Origin: Ailanthus altissimus
Lineage: Eukaryota > Streptophyta > Magnoliopsida > Sapindales > Simaroubaceae
Direction: 5' to 3'
DNA length: 64,000 nt
Assembly: GCA_946807835.1 (NCBI GenBank)
Contig: OX327706.1
Span: forward strand, 20,077,001-20,141,000
The position numbers were made by a program, and so were the translations under genes. Position 1 is the stretch's first letter; each line of letters starts with the position of its first letter. Shown piece by piece: positions 59,275 to 64,000 of this stretch. The notes under the pieces are model-generated. The model searched no databases and was not told where the DNA came from. It was given only the letters and a program-made list of their open reading frames with translations.

Positions 59275-62200
59275 ATGATCGCAAGCTGGAATATTCGGGG
59301 TCTTCACGACCCTTGTAAAAAATCAGAGGTACGGTCTCTGATTAAATCTTGTCGATTATGTATTTTGGGATTGTTAAAAACAAAAGTTAAACTATCTAAT
59401 CTAGATACCATTTGGAAGAAATTAGCCTTACGGGATTGGAAGTTAGAAAATAATTCTGAGTGTCTAGATATTGGAAGAATTTGGATTGTCTTTAATCCTG
59501 CTAGATGCAATGTCACGATCCTACAAAAGCACCAACAATTCATACATAGTAGAGTTCTTATCGATGGCATTGTGTTTTACTGGACTCTTGTTTATGGAGC
59601 CTCTACCCCTATGGAGAGAGAAAACTTGTGGAAGGACTTTGGTGATGGCTTGACTCCCAACACTACACATTGGTTAATCCAAGGAGACTTTAACAACGTC
59701 ATCAGCAACAATGATAAAATTTGGGGCCAATGGGTAAATGATAACATGGTGGAACAGTTTAAAAGTTGGATATCGAGACTAGAGTTATTTGAGTTAAAGA
59801 ACCATGGGTGTCGCTACACTTGGTGCAATAATCAAACTGGAGAACAACGAATTTGGAGGAAAATTGATTGGGCATTTGTTAATGGAAAGTGGTTAGATGC
59901 ATTAGCTTCCTCTGAGTGTGAAGTTTTACCAGCAGGCATTTCAGATCACTCTCCTCTTGTGGTATCCATCTCGAGAGCTTCCTATAGTGGTAATATTCCT
60001 TTCAAGTTCTTTAATGCCTGGTGTGCCCATTCTGAGTTTCACTCCACAGTTGAGCGAGTTTGGCAGCATGAATGTTATGGCCCACTAATGGCCCGGGTCT
60101 GGGTTAAACTCAAATTATTAAAACCCAAGCTAAAAGAGCTCAACAAAGTTTTTTTCTCTGATGTCCAGCAAAAGATAGAAGATTACAAAATGATGTTGAC
60201 CTCCTTACAGAGTAGTCTTATCCATGATCCATTTAACCAAATTCTTCAAGATGAGGAAATGGGCATTTATCAGCATTTAAGGGAACTTATTTATGCTGAA
60301 GAAAGCATTATTAGACAAAAATCAATAATAAGATGGATTCAAATGGGGGATTTAAATACCAGCTACTTTCATAAGTCAGTTAAGCAGAGAAGAGCTCGGA
60401 ATAGAATCACTTCGATTGAGAGACAAAATGGGGAAAACTCTGATGATCCCAAGGTTGTGAAAGAAGCCATAGTCGGTTACTACAAGGATTTGCTGGGTAC
60501 CAACACTTCCTATAGGGCGTCCATACAAAAGAGAATCATAGATGCTGGCCCTAAATTGAAGGTAGACGATAGAGACATACTGAATGCTCCAGTCACAGCC
60601 CAAGAAGTCAAAAAGGCTATCTTTAGCATCAATGGTGATAAAGCCCCAGGACCTGATGGTTACAACAGTCATTTCTTTCAAAAAAGTTGGCACATCGTTG
60701 GAACGGAGGTGACTGAAGCTGTGCAACATTTCTTCTCCTCAGGTCAGTTCTACAATCCCATAAATGCCACTACCATTACTCTCGTGCCTAAGATTCATAA
60801 TCCTCACAGTTTGGGGGACTATAGACCAATTGCATGTTGTACGGTCCTTTACAAATGCATCACCAAAATAATAACAGGTAGGCTAAGGAATGTGGTGAGC
60901 TATTTAGTCAACCCCAGTCAATCAGCCTTTATTCCTAATAGGAAGATAACCGATAATGTTTTACTGGCACATGAACTTATGAGGGGATATGATCGGAATA
61001 GTGGAAGCCCAAGATGTGCACTTAAGATAGACCTCCGCAAGGCTTATGATTTGGTCTCATGGGATTTCCTAGAAGAGGTATTGATGGGGCTCAATTTCCC
61101 TTATCACTTTATCAATATTATCATGAAGTGTGTCAGAATTAACATGTACTCAGTTGTGGTGAATGGCAGATTAGAAGGCTTTTTCCCGGGGAAGAAAGGT
61201 TTGAGGCAAGGGGATCCCATGTCCCCTCTGCTTTTTGTGTTGGCCATGGAATACCTTAGTAGAAGCCTAAGCAGTATTCCTCAGAATCAGTTTATATTTC
61301 ACAGGGGGTGTAAGAGGCTGCAGTTAAATCACTTGATGTTTGCAGATGACTTATTCTTATTCTCTCATGGCGATGACAGGTCAGTGGACCACTTTAAGCA
61401 AGTGCTTGATGATTTTTTAATGGTTTTCGGGCTACACCTTAACGCTGGTAAGAGCTTCATTTTCTTTGGGAATGTTTCTCAGCCTACCAAAGAGACAATT
61501 CTGCAGATCACTCAGTACAAACAAGGTGAGCTGTCTATCAAATACTTAGGTATTCCCCTAATTTCAGGTGGACTAAAGAAAGACCACTGTCAGGAGCTTA
61601 TTAATAGGATAACCTCTAGAATCTCAAGCTGGACTGTGAAATATTTGAGTTATGCGAGGCGGTTACAATTAATAAAATCTGTGATAATGAGTATGCACGT
61701 CTACTGGAGTTCTATATTTATCCTACCTAAGTCAGTCACCAAAGAAATTGAAAATAAATGCCGTAATTTCTTATAGCATGGAAGTAACCAACAGGGGAAG
61801 AGAGGATTAGTGGGTTGGAATGAGGTGTGCAAAGGAAAAAAAGAAGGAGGCCTAGGCATTAAATCTATAAGCTTATGGAATTTAGCGGCAGTTACTAAGC
61901 ATATCTGGGAGCTAGTTGCACTGAAATCCTCTTTATGGGCGAAATGGGTAATTGATAACAAACTGCAGAGGCTAAGTTTTTGGGGAATCACAAAGCCAAT
62001 GGACTGTAGCTGGACATGGAGGAAAATCCTTAGAATGAGAAGTCAGATAAAACAATTGTTCTCATATGAATTGGGTAACGGCAAATCTTTCTGTTTTTGG
62101 TGGGATCCATGGCTGAGTGGGGAGTCTATAGTTAATAAATTCCCCCACGTTGACATTTTGGATGCGGATATTCCACGGGATGCTAAGGTTAATGATCTAT

Positions 62201-62637
62201 GGCAGAATGGTCACTAGAACCTCCCGGATCCTTTGGATGAGAATACTGCTTAGGTATGGGATTATCTACGCAAAATATTTTCAATTACTGAAAGAGATGA
62301 TAGAATTTCATGGTCAGCAAACTCCAATGCAAAATTTTCTATTGCGAGTACTTGGAAGGGTCTCAAGATTAATGAGGCTAAGGTGGGATGGTATCAACTG
62401 ATATGGGGAACACAACATATGCCTAAACACAGCTTCGTTATTTAGTTGGCTTTGAAGAACAGATTGTCTACAAGGGACAGACTCAAAAAATGGGGGATTA
62501 TTCCTTCAGATGAGTGCCCCCTTTGTGATTGCGACAAGGAGACAATTTCACACTTATTTTTTCAATGCAGCTTTAATAGTGAAATATGGCATAGAGTCCT
62601 TATAGCGTGTCAGCTCACTCAATGCCTGGACAGATGA
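59275..62637 (+). pseudogene. LINE ORF2: endonuclease and reverse transcriptase, with stops
   Basis: The first 833 codons (59275-61776) are open. The apurinic-type endonuclease begins SWNIRGLHDP, with GDFNNVIS and SDHSPLVVS. Reverse transcriptase follows, with DYRPIACCTVLYKCITKII, IDLRKAYD, GLRQGDPMSPLLF and the catalytic FADDLF (residues about 689-694). A TAG at 61774-61776 replaces the Trp usual in the FLWHG motif. The frame then stays open to a TAG near 62215 and further stops follow. The zf-RVT domain (CPLCDCDKETISHLFFQC) is at about 62515-62570. Recently active, now inactive copy (inference from the few lesions). Confidence 0.9.
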
Positions 62638-62979
62638 CAATGAGTGATCTCCTATCTTTGTAGAAAATCCAATGGCAAGTCTATTTTCAACAAAATCAGA
62701 CGAGTCTCGTTCTGTGCTACAATCTATTTTATTTGGAGAGAGCGAAACTTGGTGGTCTTTAAACAGAAAACGCCTTCTACAAGAAATGTCCATCAAAACA
62801 TTAAGGATGTTGTCTGAATTAGATGTATAAGTGTTGTAAATGGTCAATAGATAGATCACATTGTAACTAATTGATAAATGTACTTATAATTTCTAAGAGT
62901 TGTAAGGTCTTAACTTGTCGCATTTAATTTTTTTTGTAATATCTGTTGGATTTAGCATTTATAAAAATCTTTACTTAAC

Positions 62980-62990
62980 AAAAAAAAAAA
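62980..62990 (+). other. LINE 3' poly(A) run
   Basis: Short oligo(A) directly after the LINE 3' UTR, marking the 3' end of the insertion. Confidence 0.7.
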
Positions 62991-63112
62991 TAATGCATCT
63001 GAAATTCCCATCTAGGAACAAATAACTTAGAAAATTTGGAGACTTATGGCCGAGACAATAAAGATATAAAACAAAGTCGTCTTAGCATAGTGGACAAGAA
63101 AATTCTACTCAC

Positions 63113-63408
63113 AGAAATGATCTCTTGCTCTCCAGACCGAAAATTATCCTTATCTGCCTTCTGATTCAAATTTCCAATGAGTAAGATGAATCTTTGACTA
63201 GCAAGGCATCCTGCAGTTAACTACAAATACGTAAAATAATAATAATGCACAGCCATCCCTACCAAATTTTAATGGAGAACCAACTGATTCAACCTTCCTT
63301 ATAAGCTTTGAGCACAACACAGCACCAACTAACAATGAAGTTTTCTCTTTTGATCTGGTTCTTTACATCAGCTGGCCTTCGCTCGGCCCTCCAAGTCAAA
63401 AGAAGAAT
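63113..63408 (-). CDS. Two exons of an unidentified minus-strand gene
   Basis: Exon A 63408-63294 (115 nt) and exon B 63210-63113 (98 nt) join through a GT-AG intron with a split Gly codon. Exon A is preceded by a CAG acceptor and exon B followed by GTGAG. The joined frame (71 codons) begins ILLLTWRAERRPADVKNQIK and ends in RSGEQEIIS; the Trp/Cys-rich WCCVVLKAYKEG at the junction argues for real coding. I do not recognise the family. Upstream exons should lie beyond the right edge; downstream exons, if any, are beyond the LINE. The acceptor could alternatively be at 63390-63389. Confidence 0.55.
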
Positions 63409-64000
63409 CTGCCCGAGAAAATTCAGCACGCAGTACATATTCTATAAGAGAAAAATAGGTTAAACTAACAAAGGTCTCTTGAGGTGGCACAAAGATCGTG
63501 GATCAATTCTCACTTAAATCAATTGGGTTGGGTTTTAATTCATATTTCATGTAATATCAAGCGGAAAAATGTATAAGAGAAAATCTACTTTGGAAAAGCC
63601 ACTTTAAGAATTATCATTGCCACAGCTGCAAAGGCAGTTTCAGGCAACAGCGTTATCTATCTACAGGTTTCCAGAATCATTTCCTCTTTCATGACAAAAC
63701 GTCATTATATTTTTTTTCTTGTTCTTTCAAATGTTTACTGTATTCACAAGAGTTCCAAATCATTCAAAATATATCTACCAAACTCATTTCTGTGGTACTT
63801 GTCATGAACAAGAAATGCTATTATCGTTTCATTGATTAGATTCAAAATCTAAGAAAATATTTTTTCCCTAAGCTGGATAGAAAACCATGTGAATTTTTAT
63901 TTACAATGAGGCATATATTGTATTCCCTTACAATTTAATAAACAAATTTGCAATAAATACTCCATCTATTCAAGATTCTGTCTCTTCTTCCATCATAGAA
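63409..64000. other. Probable intron/flank of the right-end gene
   Basis: No further exon could be supported by eye. A+T-rich, intron-like. Confidence 0.35.

Larger units (their letters stand above)
57540..62990 (+). mobile_element. Nearly full-length LINE (L1-type non-LTR retrotransposon)
   Basis: About 5.45 kb on the plus strand. It has ORF1 (broken, with Ala/Gly-rich head, DUF4283-like part and zinc knuckle), ORF2 (endonuclease, reverse transcriptase, zf-RVT) with a few stops, and a 3' poly(A) run at about 62980-62990. It lies between the Ca2+-ATPase gene and two exons of a minus-strand gene, so it may sit in or beside that gene. The 5' end and target duplication were not resolved. Confidence 0.88.

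Noticed and set aside
57209..63006. aatgatgctgaaatt / aatgcatctgaaatt as LINE target duplication
   Set aside because: The two are not identical and the left copy lies 0.3 kb upstream of the apparent LINE start.

Overview
The window is nuclear DNA of a flowering plant, most likely a eudicot (possibly a woody rosid; the species is not determinable by eye). Evidence: GT-AG introns, 60-70% A+T non-coding DNA, plant-specific gene families, a telo-box/site II ribosomal promoter, and dense nested LTR retrotransposons, a LINE, MITE-like elements and a fragment of plastid DNA.

Host genes, with exon structures that close in frame: (1) plastid-type APS kinase (2449-5424, minus, 7 exons, 293 aa); (2) a BTB/NPH3-family NRL protein (28992-32588, minus, 4 exons, 514 aa); (3) 60S ribosomal protein L26/uL24 (44552-44992, plus, intronless, 146 aa); (4) mitochondrial porin VDAC (47576-49781, plus, 6 exons, 276 aa); (5) an autoinhibited Ca2+-ATPase of the ACA1/ACA2 type (52110-56708, plus, 7 exons, 1014 aa); (6) two exons of an unidentified gene at the right end (63113-63408, minus). 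The genes are unrelated housekeeping, transport and signalling functions and do not form an operon-like unit.

Mobile DNA: an A+T-rich minisatellite (1-795); a plastid psbD/psbC insert (7503-7695); a decayed Mutator-like transposase (about 8160-9902); a copia gag+LTR fragment (about 9903-10984) whose LTR family recurs as a solo LTR at 43451-44170; a decayed copia element (about 12595-27620) interrupted by a very young Ty3/gypsy element (13191-22614); a second decayed copia element in minus orientation (33592-41043), itself interrupted by a 2.35-kb TG...CA insertion (34149-36498) with a 5-bp duplication; two MITE-like elements; a small LTR-pair remnant (about 41400-42310); and a nearly full-length LINE (about 57540-62990).

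The standout is the young Ty3/gypsy element. It has two 2846-bp LTRs differing at about six positions by eye, without indels, a 5-bp target duplication (ctaag), a primer-binding site and a polypurine tract. Its interior is not gag-pol. It carries, in antisense, a complete intronless LONELY GUY (LOG) cytokinin-activating enzyme gene with its own TATA box, 217-codon ORF and poly(A) signal. Beside it, in the same orientation, lies an endogenous-pararetrovirus-like block (end of RNase H plus a following ORF with one stop). Only a short chromovirus pol tail remains of the original coding region. It looks like a non-autonomous retrotransposon carrying a plant hormone-activation gene as cargo.
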